Notes: a model not told the origin generated them from the sequence alone. Counted from the stretch's first letter, positions 1 to 8,591 are shown. The stretch: DNA of 64,000 nucleotides from Mangrovihabitans endophyticus (GCF_014646155.1 NZ_BMMX01000018.1:62001-126000); one strand, 5' to 3'. Program-made: numbers and translations.

Positions 1-92
1 AGGCGCTGAGCCAGGCGAAGGCGGACGGCGTCGACGTGACGGGCGCGGACTTCCAGCCGCAGACGGTGGAACTGGCCGAGGGCGGAGCCTGA
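1..92 (+). CDS. C-terminal end of an unidentified protein
   Basis: Only the last 29 codons are inside the window (reading frame from base 3, TGA at 90-92). The tail is rich in Ala, Gly and Asp and carries no motif I recognise, so no function is proposed. It converges on the minus-strand gene that ends at 136, with about 43 bases between the two stop codons. Confidence 0.55.
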   Translation, partial: ALSQAKADGVDVTGADFQPQTVELAEGGA

Positions 93-135
93 GCGGACCG
101 GTCCCGCGTCCGGCACGCTCGCCGGGCGCGGGTGG

Positions 136-930
136 TCACAGCGGCATCAGGCGTGCGGCCAGCGCCACCGCGTCCAGGTCACCCTCGCGCAGCCGGGCCG
201 CCGCCTGCGTCTCGCCCATCCCCTCCAGCCGGTCCGCGGAAATCGCGATCAGGCTCTCCTCCCCGTTCAGCAGCCGGCGCGCCAGCCGCGCCTGCGCCGG
301 AGTCAGCGACGCGTAGGCACATTTGTCCAGCGCCGCGATGGTCTCCTCGTCGAGAGTGCCGGCCAGCGCCCGCTCGGTGACGATCCGCAGCAACCACGAC
401 GGCCACCAGCTATAGTGCCCGATCAGCTTGCCGGACCGCACCGCCCGCCCCGGATCCTGCCCGCCGCCCAGCAGCCGCAGCGTCATCGGGATGTCGAAAT
501 GCTCCAGCCGCAGCGCGGTGGTGAACAGCCGCAGCAGCGGGCCGGTGCCCACGAACGGCTCGGCTGCCGCGGCAGCGGCCGGGTAGTCGCCGTGCAGCGC
601 CAGCGACAACGCGGCCACCTCCGCGGTCGAGGTGCCGCCGCCGGACCGGTCGTTGATGCGCGCCACGGTGGCCGTCAGGCGGTTCGCAGCGGCGCGGGCG
701 AGCACCACCAGTTCCTCGCTCGACGGCTTGTTCAGATGCCGGACCACCGTGTCGGCGGCGATCCGCGCCTCCCGGCGCAGCAGCGGGGCACGGACCACCT
801 TTTCGATCAGGTCGGTCAGGCCGTCCACCACGAGTGCCGCGTCGAAGCGGTCCGAGGCCTCCGGGAACTGTGCCCACCACTGGGCGTCATGTCCCTGCTC
901 CTCCGATTCCACCCCACCAGGGTGGCGCAC
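136..930 (-). CDS. hypothetical protein, all-helical
   Basis: The 264-residue product has no signal peptide or membrane segment and no family I recognise. It is mostly predicted amphipathic helix with many Ala, Leu and Arg residues and a Trp-Trp pair in the middle (SWWPSWLL), which suggests a soluble helical-repeat fold. The start is a GTG; a GAGG lies about eight bases upstream. It is the third gene in a minus-strand run behind the GGDEF/EAL gene and the short gene at 984-1496 (53-base gap), so it may be co-transcribed with them. Coding is supported by strong third-position GC in this frame only. Confidence 0.7.
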   Translation of the reverse strand: MRHPGGVESEEQGHDAQWWAQFPEASDRFDAALVVDGLTDLIEKVVRAPLLRREARIAADTVVRHLNKPSSEELVVLARAAANRLTATVARINDRSGGGTSTAEVAALSLALHGDYPAAAAAAEPFVGTGPLLRLFTTALRLEHFDIPMTLRLLGGGQDPGRAVRSGKLIGHYSWWPSWLLRIVTERALAGTLDEETIAALDKCAYASLTPAQARLARRLLNGEESLIAISADRLEGMGETQAAARLREGDLDAVALAARLMPL

Positions 931-983
931 GACCCGGCCTCAGGGGCGGGGTTTGCCGATCGCGGCACCCGGTCGGAGGTCAG

Positions 984-1496
984 TCACCCCGGTTCCGGCG
1001 GCGGGTCCAGCGGGAAGGTGATCTCCTCCGGGGCGCCCGCGGCGACCCCGCCCAGGACCGGCGAGTGCGTCGGCGCGGGCCGCTGGTGCCCCCGGGAATT
1101 CAGCTTGCCCCGGCGGGTGACCTCGACGGTGACCATCGCGACCGGCGCCGGCGGCGGTGAGAACCCACCGGTCCCCCAGCGCACCCAGATCGGCACCCGG
1201 CCCGCCCGCGCCTCGGCCAGCAGCTTGTCCACCGTGCGCCGGCGGTTGGTGTGGTCCACCTCGATGGCCAGCGGCGGGCCGTCGGGGCGGGCGCAGGCCA
1301 CGTCGAGCACCGAGTGCTGACGGTCCATCGGCGGCGGCAGGGTGACCACGCTGGGCGCCCGGCGGTAGACCCGCCACCCCTGCCCGGTGCCCCACTGCGC
1401 GACCGCGTCGACGATCCGCCCGGTCGTCTCGTCGATGGTGAGGTCGGCGAAGGTCAGCGCCGCCAGCGCCGCGGACAGCGACTCGGCCGGCTCCAT
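984..1496 (-). CDS. hypothetical protein, possible nuclease-like core
   Basis: This 170-residue soluble protein is not one I can assign. Its centre (about residues 60-105) has the pattern VLDVACA..., then LAIEVDHTN, then VPIWVRWG: an acidic residue at the end of a beta strand, an ExD at the next strand and a hydrophobic strand after a helix. This order resembles the PD-(D/E)XK nuclease core, but the usual Lys is absent (His follows EVD), so the assignment is only a suggestion. The C-terminal 40 residues are Pro-rich and probably disordered. It starts 11 bases after the stop of the GGDEF/EAL gene and is probably translated from the same message. Confidence 0.65.
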   Translation of the reverse strand: MEPAESLSAALAALTFADLTIDETTGRIVDAVAQWGTGQGWRVYRRAPSVVTLPPPMDRQHSVLDVACARPDGPPLAIEVDHTNRRRTVDKLLAEARAGRVPIWVRWGTGGFSPPPAPVAMVTVEVTRRGKLNSRGHQRPAPTHSPVLGGVAAGAPEEITFPLDPPPEPG

Positions 1497-1507
1497 GGCG
1501 TCACAGT

Positions 1508-3805
1508 CTAAGCCGCCCGCACCGCGGAACGCGCGGCGGCCAGCAGCCGGGTCATCTTCTCGGCCGGCATCGGCGGCGCCAGATGGAAGCCCTGACCCAG
1601 GGAGTAACCGAGCTCCCGCAGCGCCCGGGCCTGCGCCTCGTTCTCGATGCCCTCGGCCACCGCGTCCAGCCGCAGCGCCCGGGCCAGTTGGACGACCGCG
1701 CGGGCGACCGCCTGCCGGGCGTCGCCGGCCGCCGGGTCACCGTCGTCGATCTCGATGCCGTCGACGAACGACTTGTCCAGCTTGACGATCGAGGCGGGGA
1801 AGGCGCGCAGCAGGCTCAGCGACGACTCCCCGGTGCCGAAGTCGTCCAGCGCCAGGGTGACCCCCATCGCGTCCAACTCGTGCAGGGCGGCGATCACCTG
1901 CCGGCCGCGCAGCGCCGAGGACTCGGTCACCTCCAGCACCAGGCGGTCGCTGGACAGGCCGTGGTCGGCCAGCGCGGCACGCACGTCGGCGACGAACCCG
2001 GGATCGTGCAACTGCCTCCCGGACACGTTCGGGCCGACCTTGACCGGCGCGTCCGGGCCGAACTCGGCAATCCAGGCGGCCATCTGCCGGCACGTCTCGC
2101 GCAGCACCGTCCGCCCCAGTTCCACGATCAGCCCGGTGCGCTCGGCGGCCGGGATGAACTCGGCCGGCGCCACCATCCCCCGCGTCGGGTGCTGCCAGCG
2201 CACCAGCGCCTCGACGCCGATCAGCCGCCGGTCCGCCAGGCCGACGACCGGCTGGTAGAAGACGCGGAACTCCCCGGCGTCCAGGGCTCGGCGCAGCTCG
2301 GCGCCGAGCTGGAAGTGCGCGAGCACCGGTTCGGCCATGCCCGGCTCGTACCGCACATGACCCGCCTTGCCGCGCTGCTTCGCGGCGTACATCGCAATGT
2401 CCGCGTGCCGCAGCACGGTGTCCAGGGTCGCGCCCGGCTCCACCACCGCGATGCCGATGCTCGCCTGCACCAGCAGGCTGTCCTCGCCCAGCGGCCGGCC
2501 GAACGCCTCGGTCAGCCGGGCGGCCAGCGCCTCGGCGTCGGCGAGCCGGCCGGGCAGAAGCACCGCGAACTCGTCGCCGCCGAGCCGGGCGGCCAGGCTC
2601 CCCGGGCCGCCCGCGGTACGCAGCACGGAGGCCGCCGAGACCAGCAGACGGTCGCCGACGTCGTGTCCCAGCGAGTCGTTGACCGCCTTGAAGTCGTCCA
2701 GGTCCACCAGCAACACGCAGGCGCGTTCCGGGCCGGTCAGGGCGAGGCTCAGCCGTTCGTGGAACAGCGCCCGGTTCGCCAGGCCGGTGAGGCTGTCGTG
2801 GGTCACCTCGTGCTGCAGCCGCTCCTCCTGCGCCCGCTTGTCGCCCAGCAACCGCGCGTTCTCCCGGATCGCCATGAACTGGCGCAGCGCGATGAGCCCG
2901 CCGACCACCACCGCGGCGACGATCACCGAGCCGGCGGTCCAGGACGCCTCCGTGGTGGCCACCGCCACCAGCGGCACCGCGATGGCCACCATCGCCAGAT
3001 AGGGCAGCCAGGCACCGGCGCGCCCGTGGCCGGCGCGGGCGCCGCCGCGCCACTGGGCCTGGACCGCCAGCGTGGCGAGCACCGACGCGATCGGCATGAC
3101 GACCGCCTGCGAGGGCACCGCGGCATGGTCCCCGCCGCGCACCGCGAGCACGGCCACCACGGCGGCGGTCAGGCCCAGCCCGGCAATCAGCCGCAGCGAG
3201 GCCGGATGCACCGCGTCCGCCCGCAGATAGGCGACCTTCGTGATGGCACCGACGGTGAGCAGGAAGGCCAGACCGATCAGCACCATCGCCTGGATGCTCC
3301 ATCCGTGCGGCGCGGCGAGCATCGGCGCCAGCCCGAAATGCCACAGCAGCGTGCTGCAGCCGAGGAAGGCGATGGCGCGGTCGAGCAGCAGACGCCCGCG
3401 TTCGGCGGCGGGCACGCCGATGGGCACCCGCGCGACCCCGTACATGGCCGTGACGAAGCCCAGCCCGACCGCCAGCGCCGCCGGTACCGGCATCTGCCGC
3501 ACGGCGGCCGTGTCCCAGTGCGCCAGCATGTCCACGGCCAGCCACAGGTAGCCGACGGTTATCAGGCCGAACGCGGCCATGGTGGTACGCCAGAACCGCA
3601 GCGCCACCGGGTCCATCGGCACGGCACGGCACAGTTGATGCACCGCCGACACCGCGAGCAGCCCACCCACCGGCACCGACGTGTACGACAGCGCCTCCGC
3701 CCCGGCCCCGGCGAACAGGTACCACACATACCAGACCACCCCGGCAGCGAGCAGGGCGACGGACGCCCACACATGCCGCACGGCGATGCGCGGGTTGGTG
3801 GCCAT
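1508..3805 (-). CDS. membrane GGDEF-EAL c-di-GMP enzyme
   Basis: The gene encodes a 765-residue cyclic-di-GMP signalling protein. Residues 10-310 hold roughly eight to ten hydrophobic segments, a multi-pass sensor with no recognisable ligand domain. A short coiled segment leads into a GGDEF domain (about 330-490) with intact GGDEF near residue 409, so it can be a diguanylate cyclase. The EAL domain (about 505-755) keeps EAL near residue 530, the Asn strand (PNVSG), the ES pair, DDFGTG, KLDKSF and EGIE, so it should also be able to hydrolyse c-di-GMP. Which activity dominates cannot be read from sequence. I start at the ATG at 3805; a longer frame exists to 3970, but its extra 55 residues are low-quality and overlap the divergent promoter region. 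Confidence 0.92.
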   Translation of the reverse strand: MATNPRIAVRHVWASVALLAAGVVWYVWYLFAGAGAEALSYTSVPVGGLLAVSAVHQLCRAVPMDPVALRFWRTTMAAFGLITVGYLWLAVDMLAHWDTAAVRQMPVPAALAVGLGFVTAMYGVARVPIGVPAAERGRLLLDRAIAFLGCSTLLWHFGLAPMLAAPHGWSIQAMVLIGLAFLLTVGAITKVAYLRADAVHPASLRLIAGLGLTAAVVAVLAVRGGDHAAVPSQAVVMPIASVLATLAVQAQWRGGARAGHGRAGAWLPYLAMVAIAVPLVAVATTEASWTAGSVIVAAVVVGGLIALRQFMAIRENARLLGDKRAQEERLQHEVTHDSLTGLANRALFHERLSLALTGPERACVLLVDLDDFKAVNDSLGHDVGDRLLVSAASVLRTAGGPGSLAARLGGDEFAVLLPGRLADAEALAARLTEAFGRPLGEDSLLVQASIGIAVVEPGATLDTVLRHADIAMYAAKQRGKAGHVRYEPGMAEPVLAHFQLGAELRRALDAGEFRVFYQPVVGLADRRLIGVEALVRWQHPTRGMVAPAEFIPAAERTGLIVELGRTVLRETCRQMAAWIAEFGPDAPVKVGPNVSGRQLHDPGFVADVRAALADHGLSSDRLVLEVTESSALRGRQVIAALHELDAMGVTLALDDFGTGESSLSLLRAFPASIVKLDKSFVDGIEIDDGDPAAGDARQAVARAVVQLARALRLDAVAEGIENEAQARALRELGYSLGQGFHLAPPMPAEKMTRLLAAARSAVRAA

Positions 3806-3909
3806 GCCCTGTGCATCGACCGGTTCCGGGCGCACTGAAGCAGTTCGGCACCGGCTCTCGGCCACGCCGACCGCAGATCCGCGGGGCTCATCCGCCTCCG
3901 GGAGACACG

Positions 3910-3984
3910 ATGAAAATCCTGGTGACAGGCGCGAGCGGGATGAAGCGCGCCTTGCGATACTGTGTGGCACACACTAAAGTGTGA
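3910..3984 (+). pseudogene. remnant of an NAD(P)-binding Rossmann gene (N-terminus only)
   Basis: A 24-codon frame begins with an ATG behind a GGGAGA ribosome site and reads MKILVTGASG, the textbook first strand and glycine turn of an extended SDR/NmrA-type NAD(P)-binding protein. After the second Gly the similarity stops abruptly, where the family continues with a bulky pair and a third Gly, and a TGA follows 14 codons later. The simplest reading is that the rest of an epimerase or NmrA-like gene was deleted, with the break near 3939 close to the PadR promoter. A chance match is possible because the fragment is short. Confidence 0.5.
3961..3983. promoter_or_regulatory. overlapping palindromes before padR
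   Basis: Two overlapping dyads sit immediately before the PadR start: TGTGT-3-ACACA (3961-3973) and CACAC-4-GTGTG (3970-3983). A TGTG/CACA-rich dyad close to the start codon is what PadR-family autorepressors usually bind. The region between the divergent GGDEF/EAL and PadR genes is short, so occupancy could affect both. Assignment of the ligand protein is by position only. Confidence 0.5.
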
Positions 3985-3987
3985 CGC

Positions 3988-4323
3988 ATGCTCGACGACG
4001 AAATGCTCTCGACGCACCTGCAGGAGCTGCGTCGCGGCACCGTCGTGCTCGCCTGCCTGCTGATCCTGCGCAAGCCCAACTACGGCTACGCCCTGCTCCA
4101 CCTGCTGGAGCGCAGCGGCTTCACCGTGGACGCCAACACGCTCTATCCGCTGCTCCGCCGGCTGGAAAAGCAAGGCCTGCTCACCAGCGATTGGAATACC
4201 GACGAGTCCCGGCCGCGAAAGTTCTACCGCACCAGCGACCTCGGCGAGGAGCTCGCCCGCACGCTGAGCCGCGACTGGGACGAGCTGCACGCCGCGTTCC
4301 GCACCCTGAAGGACGAGCCATGA
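3988..4323 (+). CDS. PadR-family transcriptional regulator
   Basis: This 111-residue protein is a stand-alone PadR winged helix. The family pattern is clear: a first helix with LRRGTVVLACL, the NYGYALLHLL recognition region, NTLYPLLRRLEKQGLL and the wing ending in RKFYRTSDLGEE. Family members repress neighbouring membrane or efflux genes and often themselves. The stop overlaps the start of the next gene (ATGA), so the two are translationally coupled. PadR followed by a membrane protein with an N-terminal HAAS-like helix bundle is a recurrent actinobacterial and firmicute arrangement. The palindromes at 3961-3983 are the likely operator. Confidence 0.93.
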   Translation: MLDDEMLSTHLQELRRGTVVLACLLILRKPNYGYALLHLLERSGFTVDANTLYPLLRRLEKQGLLTSDWNTDESRPRKFYRTSDLGEELARTLSRDWDELHAAFRTLKDEP

Positions 4324-5270
4324 CGACGTCCACCCCCACACTCACCGATCGCTACATCGAGGCCACCCTTCGCCGCGTGCCGAGCCGGCAGCGGCCCGAC
4401 ATCGAGCGCGAGTTGCGGACGTCGATCGCCGACGCGGTCGACGACCGGCTTGAGGCGGGTGCCACGCCGGCGGAGGCGGAAGTTGCCGTGCTCACCGACC
4501 TGGGCGAACCGGCCCGGCTCGCCGCCGGCTACGCCGACCGCCCGCTGCACCTGATCGGCCCCGGGTTCTACGTGGAATACACGAAGCTGCTGCGGGTCCT
4601 GCTCGTCACCGTCGTGCCCGCGGCGGCGGCCGGAGTGGGGCTGGCACGGGTGCTGCTGAGGCGAGACGCATCCGCAGTGGTCGGTGACGCGGTCGGCGCG
4701 GGGTTCACGGCCGCGCTGCACGTCGTCTTCTGGACCACGGTGCTCTTCACGCTCGTCGAGCGGGCCCGCTCACCGAGACCGCCCACCCGGCGATGGACGC
4801 CGGACGCGCTACCCGAGCCCGTCAGCCGCCGCACGCGTTACGCGGAGCTGATCGCCGAGACGGTGGCGATGGTGGTGTTCACCTCGTTCATCCTGATCTC
4901 CCCGGTGCTCCGCTTCCAGACGGACGGCGACGGTCACGCGATCGGGCTGCTCGACCCCTGGCTCTGGGACAGCGGCCTGATCTACGCCTTCCTCGGCCTG
5001 CTCGTGGTCAGCCTGGGCCTGTCCTTCGCCAAGTACTACGTGAACCCGAGCATTCCGCTGGCGATCGGTCGCGCGGCGGTCGAGCTCGCCACCGGCCTGA
5101 CCCTCATCTGGCTCGCCGTCAACGACCACATCCTCAACCCCGCGTTCGTCGCGGCAGCCGGCTGGTCCGCCGGCGCCACCCGGTGGACCACCGGAATCAT
5201 CATCGTCATCTGCATCGGTTCGCTGGTCAGCGCCGTCGTCAACGGCCTGCGCGACTACCGCCAGCGGTGA
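4320..5270 (+). CDS. HAAS-type signalling/membrane protein
   Basis: The protein has 316 residues. The first 80 residues form the helical module found next to PadR regulators (RYIEATLRRVPSRQRPDIE... then EAEVAVLTDLGEPARLA), usually called HAAS or DUF1700-like, thought to contact the PadR partner or a membrane effector. About six hydrophobic segments follow (roughly 90-110, 122-145, 184-202, 225-245, 255-275, 285-305), so it is an integral membrane protein. The ATG at 4320 overlaps the PadR stop. A short gap and a good ribosome site (GAAGGGAG) connect it to the oxidoreductase downstream. The substrate or signal is unknown. Confidence 0.85.
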   Translation: MTTSTPTLTDRYIEATLRRVPSRQRPDIERELRTSIADAVDDRLEAGATPAEAEVAVLTDLGEPARLAAGYADRPLHLIGPGFYVEYTKLLRVLLVTVVPAAAAGVGLARVLLRRDASAVVGDAVGAGFTAALHVVFWTTVLFTLVERARSPRPPTRRWTPDALPEPVSRRTRYAELIAETVAMVVFTSFILISPVLRFQTDGDGHAIGLLDPWLWDSGLIYAFLGLLVVSLGLSFAKYYVNPSIPLAIGRAAVELATGLTLIWLAVNDHILNPAFVAAAGWSAGATRWTTGIIIVICIGSLVSAVVNGLRDYRQR

Positions 5271-5284
5271 AGGGAGACACACCG

Positions 5285-6268
5285 ATGAAGGCCATCGTCT
5301 ACGACCGTTACGGCGCGCCCGAGGTCCTGCGCTACACGGATGTGGAGCGCCCCACCGCCGGCGCCGGCGAGGTGCTCGTCCGGGTGCGGGCCGCGTCCCT
5401 CAACTTCGGCGACCGCGCCGCCATGCGTGGGGAGCCGGGCGCGATCCGGCTCGCCATGGGATTGCGACGGCCACGGACACGGGTCCTCGGCCGGGCCGTC
5501 GCCGGCACGGTGGAGGCGGTGGGGCCGGGCGTGACCCGCTTCCATCCCGGCGACGGCGTGTTCGGCGAGGTCAGCCAGAAGGGTTTCGCGGAGTTCGCGG
5601 TGGCGAAGGAGAAGCACCTCGCGGCCAAGCCGGCCGAGGTGTCGTTCGAGCGGGCGGCCACGCTGCCGGTCGCGGCCGGCACGGCATTGCAGGGCATCCG
5701 CCTCGGTCAGGTCGGCGCGGGCACGCGCCTGCTGGTCAACGGCGCGTCGGGCGGGGTGGGCACCTTCGCGGTGCAGTTGGGGAAGGCGGCCGGCGCGCAC
5801 GTCACCGCGACCTGCAGCGGGCGCAACCGTGACCTGGTCCGCTCGATCGGCGCGGATCGCGTGGTCGACTACACGATCGACGACGTCACGCGGAGCGGGT
5901 CGATCTTCGACGTCGTGCTCGACCTGGCGGGAGACAAACCGCTGGCCGCGATGCGCCGCGTGCTCGCACCCCGGGGCAGGTACATCGCGTCCTTCGGCAG
6001 CGGCGGCAAGGTGCTGGGCCCGATGCCGCGGCTGCTCGGCCTGATGATGCTGGCGCCGTTCGTGTCGCACCGGTTGCGCCCGCTGGCCGCCACGCCCAAG
6101 GGCGCCGAGCTCGCCGAACTCGGCGCGATGGTCGCGGCCGGCACGCTCGATCCGGTCATCGAGCAGACCCGCCCGCTGAGCGAGACCGCCGACGCGATCC
6201 GCTTCGTCGAGGAGCATCACCCCCGCGGCAAGTTTGTGCTCACCGTCGACAGTGGCGCAGCGGGGTGA
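5285..6268 (+). CDS. zinc-independent MDR oxidoreductase (quinone reductase type)
   Basis: A 327-residue medium-chain dehydrogenase/reductase. It starts with MKAIVYDRYGAPEVLRY, typical of the NADPH:quinone reductase/NAD(P)-dependent alcohol dehydrogenase branch. The substrate-binding GroES-like half covers about residues 1-125. The cofactor half has NGASGGVGTFAVQLGKAAG near residue 150-170, the NADPH-binding turn, and the conserved AGTALQ before it. The Cys/His ligands of the structural and catalytic zinc are absent, so it is zinc-independent. It follows the HAAS membrane gene by 14 bases with a GGGAG ribosome site and is probably in the PadR-controlled operon. The natural substrate is not predictable. 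Confidence 0.9.
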   Translation: MKAIVYDRYGAPEVLRYTDVERPTAGAGEVLVRVRAASLNFGDRAAMRGEPGAIRLAMGLRRPRTRVLGRAVAGTVEAVGPGVTRFHPGDGVFGEVSQKGFAEFAVAKEKHLAAKPAEVSFERAATLPVAAGTALQGIRLGQVGAGTRLLVNGASGGVGTFAVQLGKAAGAHVTATCSGRNRDLVRSIGADRVVDYTIDDVTRSGSIFDVVLDLAGDKPLAAMRRVLAPRGRYIASFGSGGKVLGPMPRLLGLMMLAPFVSHRLRPLAATPKGAELAELGAMVAAGTLDPVIEQTRPLSETADAIRFVEEHHPRGKFVLTVDSGAAG

Positions 6269-6275
6269 GGCCGCA

Positions 6276-6329
6276 GCACCGGGCGGTCGCCGCCGGCCCC
6301 GTTCTGCGGCGACCGCATGTCCCCGGTGC
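6276..6329. terminator. bidirectional hairpin between convergent genes
   Basis: Between the stops of the MDR gene and the convergent glutaredoxin-like gene lies a perfect 11-bp stem GCGGTCGCCGC (6283-6293) with its complement at 6306-6316. A second outer stem GCACCGG/CCGGTGC (6276-6282 and 6323-6329) stacks on it with a bulge. No U-tract is present, as is usual for high-GC actinobacterial terminators. Confidence 0.6.
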
Positions 6330-6333
6330 GTCG

Positions 6334-6759
6334 TCAACGACGCGCGCTGGCCAGCGTCTTGATCCGGGCAGGGTCCGGGTTGACCATCGCCTCGCCGTGG
6401 GCGATCACCGTGGGGACGGTTTCGTTGCCGTCCGCGACCGCGCGGACCGACGCCGCGCCCGCCGGATCGGCCCAGATGTCCACCCAGGTCAAGCGTTTGG
6501 CGTCGCGGCCCAGCACGGTGCGCAGGCGCAGGCAGTACGGGCAGCCGGGCCGCCAGTAGACGATCGGCCGGTCACCGGAGCGGGCCTCGGCGTCGGTGAC
6601 CGAGCGGGGAAACGCTCGCGGCGAGAACAGCAGGGCCAGCACGCCGAAGAACACCGCAAGCACCACGTTCACGGCGGGCGTGTCGCCGGTCGCGGCCAGC
6701 ACGGCGAACAGCACGGCCGCCACCAGCATGGCGGCCGCGATACCCCAGCGGCGCGTCAC
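6334..6759 (-). CDS. membrane-anchored glutaredoxin-like protein
   Basis: About 141 residues from a GTG at 6759 (a longer frame reaches 6852 but adds 31 poor residues with no hydrophobic core). Two N-terminal hydrophobic segments (about 5-22 and 28-48) precede a thioredoxin-fold domain carrying VYWRPGCPYCLRLR, the redox CPYC motif of glutaredoxins, and the cis-Pro region ETVPTVI. This is the actinobacterial membrane-tethered glutaredoxin/mycoredoxin-like arrangement; the domain should face the cytoplasm or cell surface depending on the hairpin topology. It would reduce mixed disulfides, with the electron donor unknown. Convergent with the MDR gene. Confidence 0.85.
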   Translation of the reverse strand: MTRRWGIAAAMLVAAVLFAVLAATGDTPAVNVVLAVFFGVLALLFSPRAFPRSVTDAEARSGDRPIVYWRPGCPYCLRLRTVLGRDAKRLTWVDIWADPAGAASVRAVADGNETVPTVIAHGEAMVNPDPARIKTLASARR

Positions 6760-6917
6760 GGGTCCACCGTCATCGCGGGCGACCCGTCGCACCGCACCCG
6801 GGACGACCGCTCCCGCGCAAGCTCTGCCACCGTCATCGCCCACGATTATCACTCACAGACCCGCCACGGGTCACCCCGGAGCAGGGGTGCCGGGGACCGT
6901 TGGCCGGGTACGCCGGA

Positions 6918-7661
6918 TCAGCGGCCGGGGAGGGCGGCCAGGGCCTTCGAGCGCTGCGCGACGAGTTCGGCGTATGTGCCGTCGCGCTCGGCCCAGCGGT
7001 GCATCAACACGCCTGGGACCAGGATCTCGTCCGGCGTGGGTTCCTCGGCCAGCAGGCCCGTCACCTCGTCCAGGTAGTCGGTCAGGTCCAGCGCGCGCGG
7101 GTTCGTGCTCTTGGCCTCGGGGACGGTGGCCACGGCGGGCGGCACCAGTTCGGCGACCTCGACGCCGGTGCCGGCAAGTTGGGCACGGAGGGCCTCCGAG
7201 TAGGCGTGCACGGCGGCCTTGGACGCGCCGTACGTGGGCATGATCGGGAACGGCAGGAAGCCGATGCCCGAGCTGACGGTGACGATCGTGCCGGCGCCGC
7301 GCCGGATCAGGTGCGGGGTGAACGCGTCGATCACCCGGATGGTGCCCAGCACGTTCGTCGCGATGGTGGACTCGGCGTCGGTGATGTGCGCCGGGTCGCG
7401 GAGGTCCTCGGTGAGCATGACGCCGGCCATCGTGACCACGACGTCCAGTTCCGGGTGCTCGGCCAGCACCCGGTCGCGGGCCTGGAGCACCGACTCGGGG
7501 TCGGTGACGTCGATCCCGACGCTGGCGAGGCCGTCGATCGGGCCGGTGCGGCGCCCGCCGACGATGACCGCGCTGCCGGCGGCGGCGAAGCGGCGGGCCA
7601 GGCCCAGCCCGATGCCGGAAGTGCCGCCGACGACGAAGACCGTGCGATTGGTGATGTCCAT
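6918..7661 (-). CDS. short-chain dehydrogenase/reductase
   Basis: A 247-residue classical SDR. The cofactor motif VGGTSGIGLGLARR is at residues 10-25, the NAG-equivalent (TMAGVM) near 80, the catalytic Ser in VSSGIGF and the Tyr/Lys pair in YGASK. The DltE-like layout fits soluble NAD(P)H-dependent oxidoreductases of unknown substrate. I chose the ATG at 7661; an in-frame ATG three codons upstream is equally possible. It is transcribed divergently from the XRE/MmyB-type regulator at 7767, 105 bases away. That gene pair is very common in actinomycetes and implies that the regulator controls the reductase. Confidence 0.92.
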   Translation of the reverse strand: MDITNRTVFVVGGTSGIGLGLARRFAAAGSAVIVGGRRTGPIDGLASVGIDVTDPESVLQARDRVLAEHPELDVVVTMAGVMLTEDLRDPAHITDAESTIATNVLGTIRVIDAFTPHLIRRGAGTIVTVSSGIGFLPFPIMPTYGASKAAVHAYSEALRAQLAGTGVEVAELVPPAVATVPEAKSTNPRALDLTDYLDEVTGLLAEEPTPDEILVPGVLMHRWAERDGTYAELVAQRSKALAALPGR

Positions 7662-7766
7662 GCATGGCATGCTGCACCCCGGATCGCCGCGCGTGGGCAG
7701 GCTCTGCCGATCCAGGGTGTGGCAGGACCCCCTGTGCGGGCGCCGGTCTCGGCTACCGTGATCCGC

Positions 7767-8591
7767 ATGGGCGGTGACGACGCGGCCAATCGGCTCGGGG
7801 TCTACCTGCAGGCCCGGCGAGGGCTGGTCACGCCGGAGCGGGCGGGCATCCCGGCCGGCGCGAACCGCCGGGTCAAGGGTCTGCGCCGCGAGGAGGTTGC
7901 GCTGCTGGCGGGCATCAGCCCGGACTACTACCTGCGGCTGGAGCGGGGCCGGGACCGCAACCCGTCGCCGCAGGTGCTCCAGGCGCTGGCCCGGGTGCTC
8001 GAGCTGGACGACGTCGAGCGCGAATACCTGTTCGGCCTGAGCACCGGCCGGGCGCCCGCCCGCCGGAGCCGCCGCCCGGAGCGGGTCCCCACCCGGTTGC
8101 ACCACCTGCTCGCCGCGGTCGGCGTGCCGGCGTTCGTCGAGGGCCGCTCGTTCGATGTGCTCGCCTCCAACCCGCTGGCCGTCGCCCTGTCCCCACGGCT
8201 GCGACCGGGCGAGAACCGGCTGCGGTCGCTGCTGCTGGACCCCGAGGAGCGGGAGTTCCACCAGGATTGGGAGGCGTCCACCGCCGGGTTCGTGGCCGCC
8301 TTCCGCAAGTCCGTCGGCGACGCGACCGACGACGCCCGCATCGTCGAGCTGGTCGGCGAGTTGTCCCTGGCCAGCGAGCGCTTCCGGCGGCTCTGGGGCC
8401 GGCACGACGTACGCGAGCTGGAGGGTGGCTCGATCACCGTGAACCATCCGGTGGTCGGTCCGCTGCGACTGAACCGGGACAAGCTGCCGGCCGGGGAGGT
8501 GATCCTGGTGCTCTACTACCCGGACGAAGGCAGCGAGGGCGCCGAGAAGCTACGCATCCTGGCCTCGCTGGCCAGCGAGGCCACGGTTTGA
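7767..8591 (+). CDS. XRE-family regulator with MmyB-type sensor domain
   Basis: A 274-residue regulator. Residues 5-80 are a helix-turn-helix (GLRREEVALLAGISPDYYLRLERGR is the family signature, quoted here in shortened view). Residues 100-270 form the MmyB-like ligand domain that contains the conserved VLASNPLAVAL and the LYYPDEGSEGAEKL end; in characterised relatives this PAS-like fold binds fatty acids. It is divergent from the SDR at 6918-7661 and probably regulates it. The ATG at 7767 was chosen because the helix-turn-helix needs only a short leader; longer in-frame upstream sequence overlaps the divergent gene. Confidence 0.92.
   Translation: MGGDDAANRLGVYLQARRGLVTPERAGIPAGANRRVKGLRREEVALLAGISPDYYLRLERGRDRNPSPQVLQALARVLELDDVEREYLFGLSTGRAPARRSRRPERVPTRLHHLLAAVGVPAFVEGRSFDVLASNPLAVALSPRLRPGENRLRSLLLDPEEREFHQDWEASTAGFVAAFRKSVGDATDDARIVELVGELSLASERFRRLWGRHDVRELEGGSITVNHPVVGPLRLNRDKLPAGEVILVLYYPDEGSEGAEKLRILASLASEATV

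Noticed and set aside
1583-3838. 751-codon plus-strand frame opposite the GGDEF/EAL gene
   Set aside because: It is Arg/Gln/His/Pro-rich without any domain, and the minus strand encodes a complete GGDEF-EAL protein.
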